From: Beverwykella pulmonaria | Lineage: Eukaryota; Ascomycota; Dothideomycetes; Pleosporales; Melanommataceae | Assembly: GCA_001599595.1 (NCBI GenBank) | Contig: BCHH01000001.1 | Coordinates: forward strand, 372,001 to 436,000 | DNA length: 64,000 nt | Direction: 5' to 3' | In this document: piece by piece, positions 25,380 to 37,477 of the stretch | Position numbering within the stretch: position 1 is the first letter of the stretch | Layout of the letters: each line of letters opens with the position of its first letter | Program-made: the position numbers and the translations under genes | The notes under the pieces: generated by a model | Database searches by the model: none | Seen by the model: the letters and a program-made list of their open reading frames with translations, nothing else | Told to the model about the DNA's origin: nothing

Positions 25380-27468
25380 TTGATAAGGACCGTGAGTTGG
25401 CGGTTGATTATGTATTATGTATGGTATGTATAGTGTAATGTGGAATGAGTGGGTGAGGTGACGGGCGAGAGGAACCAGTTCCGCGTGACGAGATTGAAAA
25501 AGGAGGGAAGAGGCATATTATACTTGACAGAGTTGTTGTTCTGCGCACGCGATGGTGATTGGAGATGTGCTGTTCACGCGACGAGGGCGAGTAGGATGGT
25601 CAACATGGGCATCGATGTGGGGTATGTGGGCCGGATGCTTTTGGTCCTCAAAGTTGTAATGGCACCACGGTGACTTCAATGTTGCATCGCCAGCTCTTTT
25701 TCTTTTTCGACGTGTTCTTGACGGCTTCTGTATAGCTTCTTTGTGGCGCTGCAATCCGTTTCGAAACATTTCTCTTCAAACGTCCCCAAGGCTGAAAATG
25801 AAGATAGCCAAGCCAGGAAGAAATCCATGTTCCTCGATCTAAGTTTGTTCATGGGACCCCAGACATGTGTTTTGGGCGACTAGTCGTTTGGAAAGGGGGA
25901 GCATAAACATGTCATTTCATTGACTCCCTGCGTACCAGGGGTAACCTTGAGTCATGAAATTGAGTCATCGAAACACCGCGATTGTTTTGCGCTGTGAGTA
26001 TGCAGTGTCGTTGTCGCCCTATGTGAGTTTTGAACCTTGATCTGAGCGTGTACAATTCGTTGCGGGAATGGAGAGAGGCAGGAAATTCATTCCAAGATGC
26101 AATTAGACAAAGCGAGACTTGAGGTGTTTGTACCGCGTTTGGACACACTTCCCTCTTTCAAGATTTAGAAAGTTATCTTTGAGAGATTGAGTTGTGTGTT
26201 TAAATGCGGTGATGGAGAGGTTGAACTTTGAGATGATCTGGGAAATCGAGGGCCAAGACATTATCACGTGAGACGCTAGTAACACGACAGGTACTCTTTC
26301 CAGACTGCGCAACCCCAACTTCCACTCTCTACTTCTACTTTGTCCTCGTGACCGACAAGCGTCACCGCTCTCTATTATAAACGACGCCTACAACTTTTGA
26401 TCGCTCCACCGACACCACACTAACCACCATTCGTTGACACCGATACCCCATTCTTTCACAGAGACTACGAACATCCTCAACTCGAGTCGATCGCGCGGTG
26501 GAGTTCCCAAAACATGATACCAGTCTAGGGACAAGCACAAAGTTCACGCTCCTCCGCTTCAACCGGCGTTATACCGCCGAGTTTAAGGGCGTACGCCCGA
26601 AGCTCAGGGACATGAGGTATATGCAGCACCACTCCGGCAGCCCTTCCTTTTTCCCAACAGCTAGACGACCCTCAGCATCTATATGTGGCCGGGGAATTGG
26701 AATCAATCGACCACCATAGACACTTCATGTCTTCGAGCGACAATCACTACTTGCTCAACTACCTACATAAAGAGATCACGGTCATGCCGCGCATATGTAC
26801 CTCTACGGTCCCCACGATGAAGGTAGATACGCAGATTAATCTGGGGCGCAAGCGTACCTCAAATAAACCGAGTTAACCATGTTCCTCTTCTTAGGAAGTC
26901 GTTGTCTTCTGCCCGTGGAGGAGCATGCAGCATCGCGGGAAGGCCAAACTCTCGTCACACTGGTAGTACCACAAGATTGGACGCTACATCTTGAGAGACG
27001 ATGTGGAGATTGAGGAGGGCCAGCTTGTGATCAAGTGTATATCCACCAGGCATGTAACGTCCCTGGTGGACATATAAGGCAGAGCCATGATAAACTATCA
27101 TTGGGAGTATGGTACGGTCTCTTTGTATGCATTGTGGAACAAAAACCCCTTCGAGAAACGTTGAACAGAAGTAGCACGACAGTGATCCCAACCAAGAATC
27201 CCAGCAGTGGAAAAAATGGCCCGACACAACGCCATAGAGTGGGAGCTTCTGCGATAAGCTTTTACTCCGATAAGGATGAGGGGCGCTTTACTCCGATCTC
27301 TACCCCACCTCACCTCACCTCTTGTAGTAGCTACATGCGACTTGATATGCTTGTCAATTGATCATTCCATAGTGGCCCAATACGTAAGATATCTAAAGCT
27401 TTATTGATAAATTTTCCTGTTCCTTTCTCATCTTTTATTCACATTTCCATCAAATATTTCATTGTACC
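25380..27468. other. Gene-poor region of about 2.1 kb
   Basis: No convincing gene. Short ORFs near 26498-26876 and 27035-27361 have no family resemblance. A CACGTGAGACGCTAG motif at 26267-26281 resembles a TCACATGAGACACTAG motif near 37954, which suggests shared repeat-derived sequence. Confidence 0.45.
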
Positions 27469-29241
27469 ATGACTGTGATACTATCAGACTGGTTGCAAGG
27501 AGTGCGGGAAGTTCCACTGCGCTATGCATCAGTCTTCCTAGTAGTTGGTGCCGTTTTGATTTTCCTGTATAAGGTCTCTAACTCCTCTTACTTCTTTTGC
27601 CAATGACCCAACTCACCCTTCGCAGCTCACGACCCGCACCGACATCCCCTACATCCGCAACTTGCCTGAAATTCCTGGCGCTCTCCCCATCACCGGTCAT
27701 CTCCTCGCCCTGGGTGAAGACCACGCCACTGTCTGTGAAAAATGGTGGCGCCAATACGGGCAGTCCGTCTTCCAAATCCGTCTTGGAAACACGCGCACCG
27801 TAGTCGTGAGCTCCTTCGACGACTGCAAGAAAATACTCCTGAAGAACTCGCAAGCCCTCATCGACCGACCCACCTTGTACACATTCCATGGTGTAATTTC
27901 ATCAACCCAAGGATTTACGATCGGTAGTTCACCCTGGGACGAGAGTTGTCGCAACAAAAGAAAGGCAGCGAGTACCACGCTGAGCAAGGCTATGATGAAG
28001 AACTACGCTGACATGTTTGACTTGGAATCTTATTGTATTGTGCGCGACATGCACCGCGATAGCAGCAACGGCGCGGTGGAAATCAGCGCCCGGCCGTATA
28101 TCCAGCGGTACGCTTTGAATACTACTTTGACCCTGTGCTATGGGGTCCGCATGGATGAAGTATACGACACTTTACTCCGGGAGATTTTGCATGTTGGTTC
28201 TGCGATTTCGCTGCTGCGCTCTGCGTCAGAAAACTACCAGGATTATATTCCAATTTTGAGGTACCTGCCGAATAACGAAAAGATTGCGCGGAGTAAAGAG
28301 TTGAGGGATAGGAGGGACAAGTATTTGGATTTATTACTCAATAAGGTTAGAGAGATGATCAAAAACGGCACAGATAAACCATGCATCTCGGCGGCGATAT
28401 TGAAGGACCAAGAGACGCGTCTCACCGGCGTGGAGGTGGGCTCTATATGTCTCTCTCTTGTCTCTGGTGGATTCGAGACTATCCCCGGGACGCTGGTATC
28501 GTGCATTGGTAGCCTGTCTACGCCCGAAGGGCAGAGGTTTCAAGACAGAGCGTATGCGGATATTAAGGCGCACTACCCAGACGTGAAGGAGGCATGGGGA
28601 AATGATTTTGAGAAGGAGGATGTGCCGTATTTGAATGCGATTGTTAAGGAGGCTGGAAGGTATTATACGGTTAGTAGCATGAGTTTGCCGAGGAAGACTG
28701 TTAGCGATGTGCACTGGGAGGGTGCGGTTATTCCCAGGGGCACGATAGTGTTGATTAATGCGCAGGCGGCGAATCATGGTATGTTGCTCTTTCATTATAT
28801 TCGTTTGCAAAGATAGACAGAATGCTGTTGTGGCCGGGACTGATGTGGATAGATGTCGACCACTTCGGCCCCGATGCTGGCCAATTTAACCCCGAGCGCT
28901 GGCTCTATCCACCATCCCCCACCTCTCCGAACTACTCTGAGAAGCCTTCAGAAAGCCTCCCGCACCACTCCTTCGGCGCCGGCTCGCGCTCCTGCCCTGG
29001 CTCCATCATCGCCTCCAAACTGATCTATGCAGCGCTATTCCGCATCCTTTCTCTGTATAAGGTTGAAGCGTCAGAGGAGCTGCCGCCAAATACGGATTAT
29101 ATTGAGTATAATGCAGTTAAGACAGCGTTGGTGGCTATTCCGAGGGATTTTAGGGTTAGGCTTGTCCCGAGGGGAATGGACGAGGTAGAAATTGTGCTAA
29201 GGGAAGGAGAGGCGAGGACACGGGAGTTTTATAGGGAGTAA
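27469..29241 (+). CDS. Cytochrome P450, CYP504-like (phenylacetate hydroxylase type)
   Basis: Three exons (27469-27573, 27626-28778, 28853-29241) give 548 residues. CYP504 enzymes hydroxylate phenylacetate or its hydroxy derivatives on the way to homogentisate. An N-terminal membrane anchor (FLVVGAVLIFLYK) is followed by the Pro-rich hinge NLPEIPGALPITGH. The block HGVISSTQGFTIGSSPWDES is characteristic of CYP504. The I-helix carries LVSGGFETIPGT, the K-helix ExxR is EAGR, and the haem loop is FGAGSRSCPG with Cys ligand. I placed the last acceptor at 28852 because it restores NHDVDHFGPDAGQFNPERW; an earlier AG would insert twelve odd residues. No other phenylacetate-pathway gene is nearby. 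Confidence 0.88.
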
Positions 29242-30076
29242 AGAGGAATTTATCACATGGTGACTCCTCTGCACGTTGAATGCTGATTTTTCAATTGGGG
29301 TTCCGAAAAGCATGGCGTAGGCGCGAGTTAATCTCATGGCAGATTCGGTTTACCTCTTAAGCTAAGAACAATTGAAAAATAGAAACATGAAGGCCCACCC
29401 TTGAGGATTGCGAACTATGGAGATTTACGTATGCTGCGATAGTCCTAGCTCATTTGTGATCAATGAAGAGTGCTGGTGTGAAGAAGCGTCATATAATGGC
29501 AATAGAAAGAAGACAACATGCAATCACTTATTGAACATTTATTGAAGTTTCTAAGTGCCTATGGAAAGTTTATTTAAATTTTCTGTTTGGTACTGTTCCT
29601 ATGGGTCCAGAAACTTAGATGTTTCCGAACTTTGACTTGTGACCTCTAGCTGTGTCACACTACATTGCAACCTCTTTTCAGTACTGCCTATTCTTGCTTT
29701 AGGTATAGTGATACTCATGATATGATCTAACATGGGAATCGCCACCGCCACTTGCTACCATCTGGTTCGAGATAAATTATTTTCGGCACGTGTCGTTGAA
29801 GATTATCCTATGCCGGTATCCGGCATTTTGACGCCCACCGACAGCCATCTCGCTAACCACTGCAAATGAAAACCCTTTGTTTTCGCCTCTCTAATAGGTT
29901 TTACACCTCAGCTTTGCATTGCTCTTCTAATGCTTGCGTGACAGCAATACCTTATCGGCGATCTAAGAATATAATGTATTTGTGCTCACGGACAGTCCCA
30001 AACACTATCTTCCAAGATTCATTTCCTGGAACAACTATTATTTTCTGATCTAAGTTATACCCAACTTTATCCAATC
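29242..30076. other. Intergenic region
   Basis: No gene is seen in 0.8 kb. The stretch is moderately AT-rich. Confidence 0.45.
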
Positions 30077-31502
30077 ATGAAAAAATTCAATATACGAGCC
30101 GAAGAGATATCGAAGGCCAGCGTAGAGAATGGATTGCACCAGGCTGCTGCTTTAGTGGCAGCAACCCTTTTCGCGACAGCACACAGGGCTGTCATGAACA
30201 CCGGTTTTACCCTTCGCCGCAAAGGCCTATCAACAGACACCCTTTTCATACTCACCATAGGCACCCTAACGATAGTCTGGACTATCATTGTCATCCTTAG
30301 CGGCATCTTCCTAGACGATCGCCCATGTCGCGCGGAGTATGATAAATGCATCGCTCGCATGATGTACGCGCCTTGGATCCTGCAGGTACTCTTCTTGTTC
30401 TGGCTGTTCGCGTATGTGGATAGGCTCAGGGTGCTTCGTGCGCCATCTCCTCCCAAGGTTGCGAGCCCGAAAGCTCCGGCGGCGGCGGTGGCAGTGAAAC
30501 CAGAGGATTCTCATGTGGACGTCCAATCAAATACAACACATCAGCCAGCATATTGGTGGTCGCACTTGAACATCAGGGCATGCAACTGGAAGGGGCCGTG
30601 GAAGGTCTGGGAGATGGAAAGTTCACAGGGTTACCTCAACTGGAGATCATCGCTTCGAGCCCCATTTCTCATCGCACTCTATACAGCCATTATCCTAATT
30701 GTACTCCCCGTCAGCACCTTTTCTCTAAAAGGGAAACTATACACTCTTGTTCTTCTCAACCTCATTGGCGTCATCTTGTTTATCGTCGATGCGGCTGGCT
30801 CGAACTCGTACAACAAAGCACCGCACAAATATACAAGAGACCCACAAGGAGGGGACATTGTATATCTTACCCTGCCGAGATTGTGGTTTCGATGCGGTTT
30901 GGGGACCTAAGATTGATAACGAGAACGCCGCTCTTGACGAGGCAGTTGAGACGTTCCAGAAGGACGGAGGTTACTCTAGTGGGAAAAAGGTCAGCATGGA
31001 CAAACTTTTGGCCTCGTTTATCACGAGGTCGGAACTGGCCAAGGATGACATACTCGCTCTGGCCAACTGGCTCTATGATCCTAAGCCTAGTAATCCGCTT
31101 TGTAAGATTACATGTAACAGGCGATATAAGGCTGTTCTTATTGCTACCAGCACAACGACCGCACTCTGGCATGCAGAGTACCCGGTTGTTATGCATTCTG
31201 AATGGCTAAATGCTGATTTCCAGTCAAAAAGGGCACTACTCCGGTCATCCAAAGACTCAGGCTTCCAGCTAGGTCCCACAAAAAAGGAGATTGAAATTGA
31301 GGCAGGTATTGAAGGCTACCAGAAAGCTGTGAAATATGTCTACAGTCTGTTCGGCATTTTCGACGAGAATGAAATCGACAAAGAGGCACTCAATCCAACT
31401 TCTACCCTACCTGAAAAGAGTGTGGTATTCGGCAAGGAAGTGCCCAAGACTATCGAGGAGTATACGGCAAGTCTCTGGCACAAATGCATTGAGGAGGAAT
31501 AA
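30077..31502 (+). CDS. Unknown membrane protein with four predicted helices and a soluble tail
   Basis: The ATG at 30077 opens a frame to about 30910, and a second frame carries on to TAA at 31500-31502. A 52-base GT-AG intron (30860-30911) joins them in phase and gives 457 residues. Hydrophobic segments include LFILTIGTLTIVWTIIVILS, APWILQVLFLFWLFAYV, PFLIALYTAIILIVLPVSTF and VLLNLIGVILFIVDAAG. The tail is soluble and acidic near the end. The second frame is also protein-like just before the acceptor (CRDCGFDAVWGPKIDNEN), so a one-base frameshift is a real alternative to the intron. I recognise no family. It lies 1.1 kb upstream of the NLR on the same strand. Confidence 0.6.
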
Positions 31503-32048
31503 TCCGTGTTTGCGGTATTCTATGCTTTCACTACCTATTGGCAGGCTGATATTGGCAACGATGAAGCGAAGGGTCGACACGGGTTTCCACTTCAACCAGC
31601 TAACGGTCATGAAGGCGACATTGTTACATAGCACATAATTTGGAGGCAAGCATGGTATCAAGCAGTCATTGCTCAGCTGACGGGGATGAGTCCGATCATA
31701 TCAAGTGCATTCCTGGCTGGCATTTTTCAGTAGAGGTTATCCATTTTTGGCTATAACGGCGGGATAAGGTCTCATGGTCTGGTTTCTCTCCTCTTAGGAG
31801 GTGAAAATAATGATGTTGGGTTAATTTTAGGCGCGAGAGAGTCTTTGACTATAGCTTGAGTAAAGCCTTCCGGACAGCGTGACCAACAACACGTATTCCA
31901 TATATCTGTAGGATTGACGAGGCTTGTACGGTGTAATTAGCCTATACGGAGGTGCTTATCTTACGTACGTACGGAAGCAGCTGTATACGCTGTATATAGC
32001 TGTTTTATATATAGCCTTGGTGTGAGATGAGGTTGGTAAGATTGTTGA

Positions 32049-32070
32049 TGTCACGGCAACCACCGTGACA
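32049..32070. repeat. Perfect 8-bp inverted repeat (hairpin)
   Basis: TGTCACGG and CCGTGACA flank a 6-base loop. Confidence 0.8.
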
Positions 32071-32081
32071 CCTTTCAATGG

Positions 32082-32133
32082 TCCCGAACGACGGTCCCGA
32101 ACGTCGGTTCCGAATAGCGGTCTTGAACGACGG
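32082..32133. repeat. Tandem repeat, 4 x 13 bp
   Basis: Units tcccgaacgacgg, tcccgaacgtcgg, ttccgaatagcgg and tcttgaacgacgg follow each other without gaps, and a partial fifth begins tccgac. The divergent unit differences are mostly transitions. Confidence 0.85.
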
Positions 32134-32150
32134 TCCGACAAGTACTGTAC

Positions 32151-32173
32151 ATGTCACGTGTAGCACGTGACAT
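32151..32173. repeat. Perfect 10-bp inverted repeat with two CACGTG cores
   Basis: ATGTCACGTG and CACGTGACAT are separated by TAG. Each arm carries CACGTG, the core bound by bHLH regulators such as Cbf1-type proteins. It may be a binding site or a repeat remnant; nothing here decides. Confidence 0.8.
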
Positions 32174-32588
32174 ACCATAAGTCCTAACGACACACACGGG
32201 TTACATAACAATTGGGGCGTAATTTACTTATGTCATTCAAGCGCGGTCCGAGCGTGGATAGGGTATTTCTCAAAGTCAGGAGCAGGCAGATGACAAAAAT
32301 GCCGCAAATGAGAGTTTGCAGTGTGGCTGCGGCTGTGCTGCTGGCTGCCTGAAGAACTTAAAGGTCTGTCTCGACAATGCGCCCTTCCTCCGAAAGACTC
32401 TTCTTCCTCTGCCTCTGCGGTGATGATAGCATCGGCCTGAGCTACCGAGGGTCAAGAAGCGGCTGAAGAGCTCGCCGAGACTCAGATTCGTCTTGCACAG
32501 TGTTAAATCGCGAGTCCCTCCGCACGACAGCCTCACGTGCCCGATTGAGGCCCAAGTCCGCGCTTCGACCGACATCCATACTTCGCTA

Positions 32589-35500
32589 ATGAGTATGTCT
32601 AATCCAAACGACTACACTGTCGGCTGGATCTGTGCCATAAGCACGGAGTACGTTGCCGCACAAACTTTTCTCGACGAAGAGCACGAAGGTCCGGAATACG
32701 TGTCCGCCAAAGACAGCAACGACTATACACTTGGCAAAATTGGGAAGCACAATGTCGTCATTGCTGTCTTGCCTGACGGGCAGTACGGCATATCATCTGC
32801 GACAGGCGTCGCAAAGGATATGCTGAACAGCTTTCCTAATGTCAGAATCGGTCTGATGGTCGGCATTGGCGGTGGTGCGCCCAGTCAAAAGCATGATATC
32901 CGTCTTGGCGACATCGTAGTTAGTTCTACTGGCAATGGGAAGGGCGGTGTGTTCGAGTACGACTTTGGCAAGACGATACAAGGACAGAATTTCCAAGAGA
33001 CAGGGTTCTTGAACCAGCCACCAACCACTCTGCAGACGGCGGTGAGTGGACTCAAGGCGCAGTATGAGAGGAAAGGACATCAGTTTGAAGAGTCCATCAA
33101 CGGCATTCTCGAGAAGAATCCGCGACTGCGGAAGAAGTACAAGCGACCTGATCCCAGTTTTGACAGGCTATTTAAAGCTGAAGTCACGCATGACACAGCC
33201 TGTGCCACAGCCTGTGTTAATGATCTATCAACCCTGACATTGCGACCCGAACGGACTGAAGAGGAGGATAATTTAGCAATTCACTACGGCCTGATTGCTT
33301 CGGCAAATCAGCTGATGAAGAACGCTTTAATTCGGGACAAGCTGGCAGCGGAAAAGGATGTTCTGTGTTTTGAAATGGAAGCGGCAGGGCTGATGAACCA
33401 CTTCCCTTGTCTGGTGATTCGCGGTATATGCGATTACTCAGACACGCACAAGAACAAAGAGTGGCAAGGATATGCAGCAATGGCGGCGGCTGCATACGCG
33501 AAAGATCTTCTCCGTCGAATTCCTCCAAACAAGATAGAGGCCGAGAAGAGGATCAGTGAGCAACTGAATGAGGGTTAGTCATTCCAGAGCCTCTGTATCA
33601 AGGTACTAGTAAGTTTCTAATAATACATGAAGTTCGCAATCTTGCATCCACAGCTGTGGCAGATGTTAAGATATTGAAGTCTACTTCACAAAGGGATGAA
33701 GATATCAAGATCCTTAACTGGCTAACACCAATTGACTACGGCCCTCAGCAGAGCGACTATATTAAAAGACGGCAACCAGGAACTGGCCAATGGCTTCTTG
33801 ACTCGGTGCAACTCAAGACATGGGTAGAGGCAGAGGGGCATACGCTGTTCTGTCCGGGAATTCCCGGAGCGGGAAAGACAATTCTGACATCTGTGGTGGT
33901 CGACGAGCTTATGACTCGCTTCAAAAACGACGAGACGGTCGGCATTGCATACATCTATTGCAACTTCCGGCGGACACACGAGCAGAAGGCCGAAGACCTC
34001 CTGTCCAGTCTATTGAAGCAGCTGGCTCATGGCCGGCCCTCTCTGCCAGAAACCGTGAAGTCGCTCTACGGCAAGCACGAGGAGAGACGGACACGGCCAT
34101 TATTCAACGAAATCTCGATAAATCTTCAGTCTGTGACTATGATGTATTCGAAGGTTTTTTTTATTGTCGACGCGGTTGATGAATGCCAAATATCAGATGG
34201 ATGCCGGTCGACGTTTCTGGCGGAGATCTTCGCCCTCCAGGCTAGTTGCGGAGCAAATGTCTTTGCGACTTCCCGGTTTATCCCGGACATTGTTAGGAAG
34301 TTCGACAGGAGCACGCGCTTAGAGATCCGTGCAAGCAAGGAGGACATAGAGATGTATCTGGAAGGGAATATGAGACGATTAACGGCTTTCGATGACTGGA
34401 ACCAACGGTTACGAGATGAGATCAAGACCAGTATATCAGACGCAGTGGACGGGATGTACGTCACTGAATAATATCCATGTGAAGTACCTCTACTGACAGG
34501 CTTATAGGTTCCTTTTGGCACAGATTTACCTCCACTCACTGGACGACAAGACTAGGCCAAGAGCAGTTAAGAATGCCTTGGCGCAGTTCCGGAAACAAAT
34601 ACCTGGATCAAGTGAAGACCAGAAGAGGGAAGTCTTAGATCAAGCGTACAAGGAGGCAAAAGAAAGAATCAATGAGCAGGGGCCAGGCTTTCGGCAACTT
34701 GCGAATGAGGTTCTGTCATGGATCACGAACGCCAAAAGGCCCCTGACAACATCAGAACTTCAGCATGCCCTTGCCACCGAAGTTAGTGACTCTAATCTTG
34801 ACGAAGATAACCTTGAGACAATCGAAAGAATGGTTTCGGTATGTGCCGGGTTGGTTACGATTCGCGAAGAAAGCGAGATCATCGAGCTAGTCCACTACAC
34901 AGCACAAGAATATTTCGAGCGAACGCAGAAAGATTTGTTTCCGGATCCAGAAACCCATATCACAAAAATCTGTGTTACTTACCTCTCATTCAGTATCTTT
35001 GAGAGTGGCTTTTGTCAAACGGACGACAAGTTTGAGGAGCGGCTAGAGTCAAATCCGCTTTATGATTACGCCGCACACAACTGGGGACACCATGCTCGCA
35101 AGGCTTCGACCCTACCACAGGAAGTCATAAACTTTCTCGAGCTCAAGCAAAACGTGGAGGCGTCGAGCCAGGCACTGATGGTATCCGGTAAGGAACGGAT
35201 AGGCGCGAAGAAGAACTCTTGGTATCGAAATTACAGCCAAAAACCCCCGAGGCGAATGACAGGACTTCACTTAGCGGCATACTTCGGGACTGAGGAAGCG
35301 GTCAAGACCCTCCTTCAGGAAAAAGTCAAAGTCGACGCGGAGGATACTTATCATCGAACGCCGTTGTCGTGGGCCGCCGAAAAGGGCAATGAAGGCGTTT
35401 TGAATCTGCTACTTGGCTCGGGTAAGGTCAACACCGACTCAAAAGATAAGAACGGACGGACGCCGCTGTCATGGGCCGCAGCGAACGGGCACGATGTGGC

Positions 35501-36560
35501 GGTCAAGCTGCTTCTTGAAAGCGGCGCACCGCCGGACTCTGGGGATAAGAATGGATGGACGCCGCTATCGTGGGCTTTAGAGAGGGGCAACACGAAGATT
35601 ATACCGTTGCTACTGACTAAGGGTGCTAAGGTGAACTACAGCTATGTTGTTTCCCTAAGTAATCTGAAATCCGGAGAAGGACTAGATTTCTTAGGAAGAA
35701 CGAAAGACAAAATAAGTCCGCTATCTCACGCTATAGCAAATGGAGACAAGACAGTTGTTAAGCTACTTCTTGAGAGCGGCGCTCAGCTAGACTTCGAGGA
35801 TAGCGATGGGTGGACGCCGCTGTCGTGGGCTTTAGAGAGAGGCAACGCGGAGATTATACGGTTGCTGCTGGATAATGGTGCTAAGCCGAACTATGCCTAT
35901 GTAACTGCCTTACCAAGAATAGGGGATAGTACAGGAGTAAGACGGAAAAGTCCGCTATCTCAGGCTGTGGCAAAAGGAGATGAGATGACTGTTAAACTGC
36001 TTCTTGAGAAAGGTGCTCAGCCAGACTTTAGGGATAGTGATGGGGGGACACCGCTATCACGGGCCGTAGAGAGGGGGCGGGAAGTGATTGTTGGGTTACT
36101 GCTCGCCAAGGGCCTCGACCCGGACTCCAAGGACACAATCGGTCGGACGCCGCTATCACTTGCAGCAGCGAGGGGGCATGAGAAGTTGGTAAGACTGCTG
36201 ATCAACGACGACCGCGTCAATCTGGACTCAACGGACGACAACTGTAGGACGCCGCTGTCGCGGGCCGCAGAGAGCGGCCACGTGGCGGTGGTAGAGCTAC
36301 TGCTTAGGAAGGGCAGTGTCAACCCAGACAGGAAGGACAAATGGGGACGGACACCGCTGTCTAGAGCCGCAGAGAATGGACGCAAGGCTGTAATCGAGCT
36401 GTTACTCGCGCACCCGCATGTCGATATTAACTCTAAGGATAATGATGGCCGGATACCGCTGTCATGGGCGGAAGAATACCGACAAGATGCAGTAGTCAAA
36501 CTGTTGAAATTACGTGACAGACAGCCTTACGAAGGACGGGAAGAGTCTGAGCGTATCTAG
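32589..36560 (+). CDS. NLR-like protein: nucleoside-phosphorylase domain, NACHT, ankyrin repeats
   Basis: Three exons (32589-33573, 33654-34455, 34508-36560) give 1279 residues. Residues 8-310 are a PNP_UDP domain ([51 protein letters not shown]). The NACHT NTPase has Walker [10 protein letters not shown] (about 396-404), Walker [12 protein letters not shown] (about 496-506) and the following [14 protein letters not shown] winged-helix-like part contains [11 protein letters not shown]. From about residue 845 at least ten ankyrin repeats run to the end, most with the TPLSWA core. Fungal proteins of this plan are NLR-like receptors, some of which control heterokaryon incompatibility; the PNP part is the presumed effector. 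A tandem 12-base duplication at 33195-33218 gives TACATAC in the PNP domain. No frame breaks are seen. Confidence 0.92.
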
Positions 36561-37246
36561 CTGGTCGTGGCCAGAATTTTGTTCGTATTGGTTAGAAATG
36601 TGCACGGTTATATGACAATGCATCAAGACGCCCGATTCCCTTGCTGTGCGATGTCTTTCCATAGATATAGTGTATCTAAAGGAACACCATACTTAAATTC
36701 GATCAGGCATAATTAGTGTAAAATAGCTAGGTAGTCAATGCAGCGCCACGTAAGCGCACTAAATCCTCACGCTAAAACCATGGCGCTTGGTGCAAGTCTC
36801 TTCGCACAGAGAAACTCTCGGAGTGAATACTTTCAACGGCTGAGTGTCTTAAAAGTCTAGAGCTATTTTCTTTCTTTATAGAATGTAACCAAAAAGACGT
36901 CTTAATTATATATTTCTAGAATAGAGATATATGTATACTGCTTACATAGAATCATCATTAGAAGGCTCCAAAATCTGGAGATATGTAGCTGGTCGTGATA
37001 AAGCAGGGGTAGATGCCACCAACGGAACGATAGACAGCATGACCAAGACCGCCGTATTTTTCTCGCTGCAAGCTGGGTTCTTAAGGAGAAATAGCTGGAG
37101 AACAATAAAACATTAACTAAAACTTCATCGATTCATGCGGGGAAGATTTAAGATGCTTGAATGATGGATTCGTTCCGGCACGCTGGGCTTTCCGCCGCGT
37201 AGGGAGGGACGTTAAACGCTCTTTTACGATTACATGAAGTTGACAG

Positions 37247-37477
37247 TGTAAGGGGCAGAGCCCTATAACCTGGCCTCAATGGAATCTCGGTACAAACCTC
37301 GTCACGCAACGGCACGCAACGGCACGCCGACCACGTATCGCCGCGGTCACCCCTGAGCAACACCAAGCGGCTAAACAAACCCTAATAAAGCCGACCCCCA
37401 TAGCAGTAGATATCTCTTCATCGAATACAACTTCTTTGGTATACTTGGCTCTAGTCCTCGCAATCTACCCTCTTATA
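37247..37477. mobile_element. Solo LTR, copy A (retrotransposon remnant)
   Basis: About 231 bp, clearly similar to 53223-53446. It starts TGTAAG and ends CTTATA, where copy B has CTTACA. Shared blocks include tggaatctcgg, aagcggcta and acttctttggtatacttggc. The 5 bases on each side are GACAG and GACGG, a one-mismatch target duplication. A 10-bp tandem (cacgcaacgg twice) is specific to this copy. No internal gag or pol sequence is present. Confidence 0.8.

Larger units (their letters stand above)
31503..32588. other. Repeat- and hairpin-rich region upstream of the NLR gene
   Basis: No gene. It holds ACGTACGTACGG and TATATAGC-type tracts at 31960-32020, then a hairpin, a 13-bp tandem array and a perfect E-box palindrome (listed separately). 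The last 300 bases before 32589 are the likely NLR promoter and leader. Confidence 0.5.

Noticed and set aside
28779..28816. Earlier AG acceptor for the last P450 intron
   Set aside because: It would insert RMLLWPGLMWI in front of the conserved DHFGPDAGQF; the acceptor at 28852 restores the family spacing.
21274..31502. A secondary-metabolite cluster made of the AA7-like oxidase, P450 and membrane protein
   Set aside because: No backbone synthase, and multi-kilobase gaps separate the genes; CYP504 is normally catabolic.
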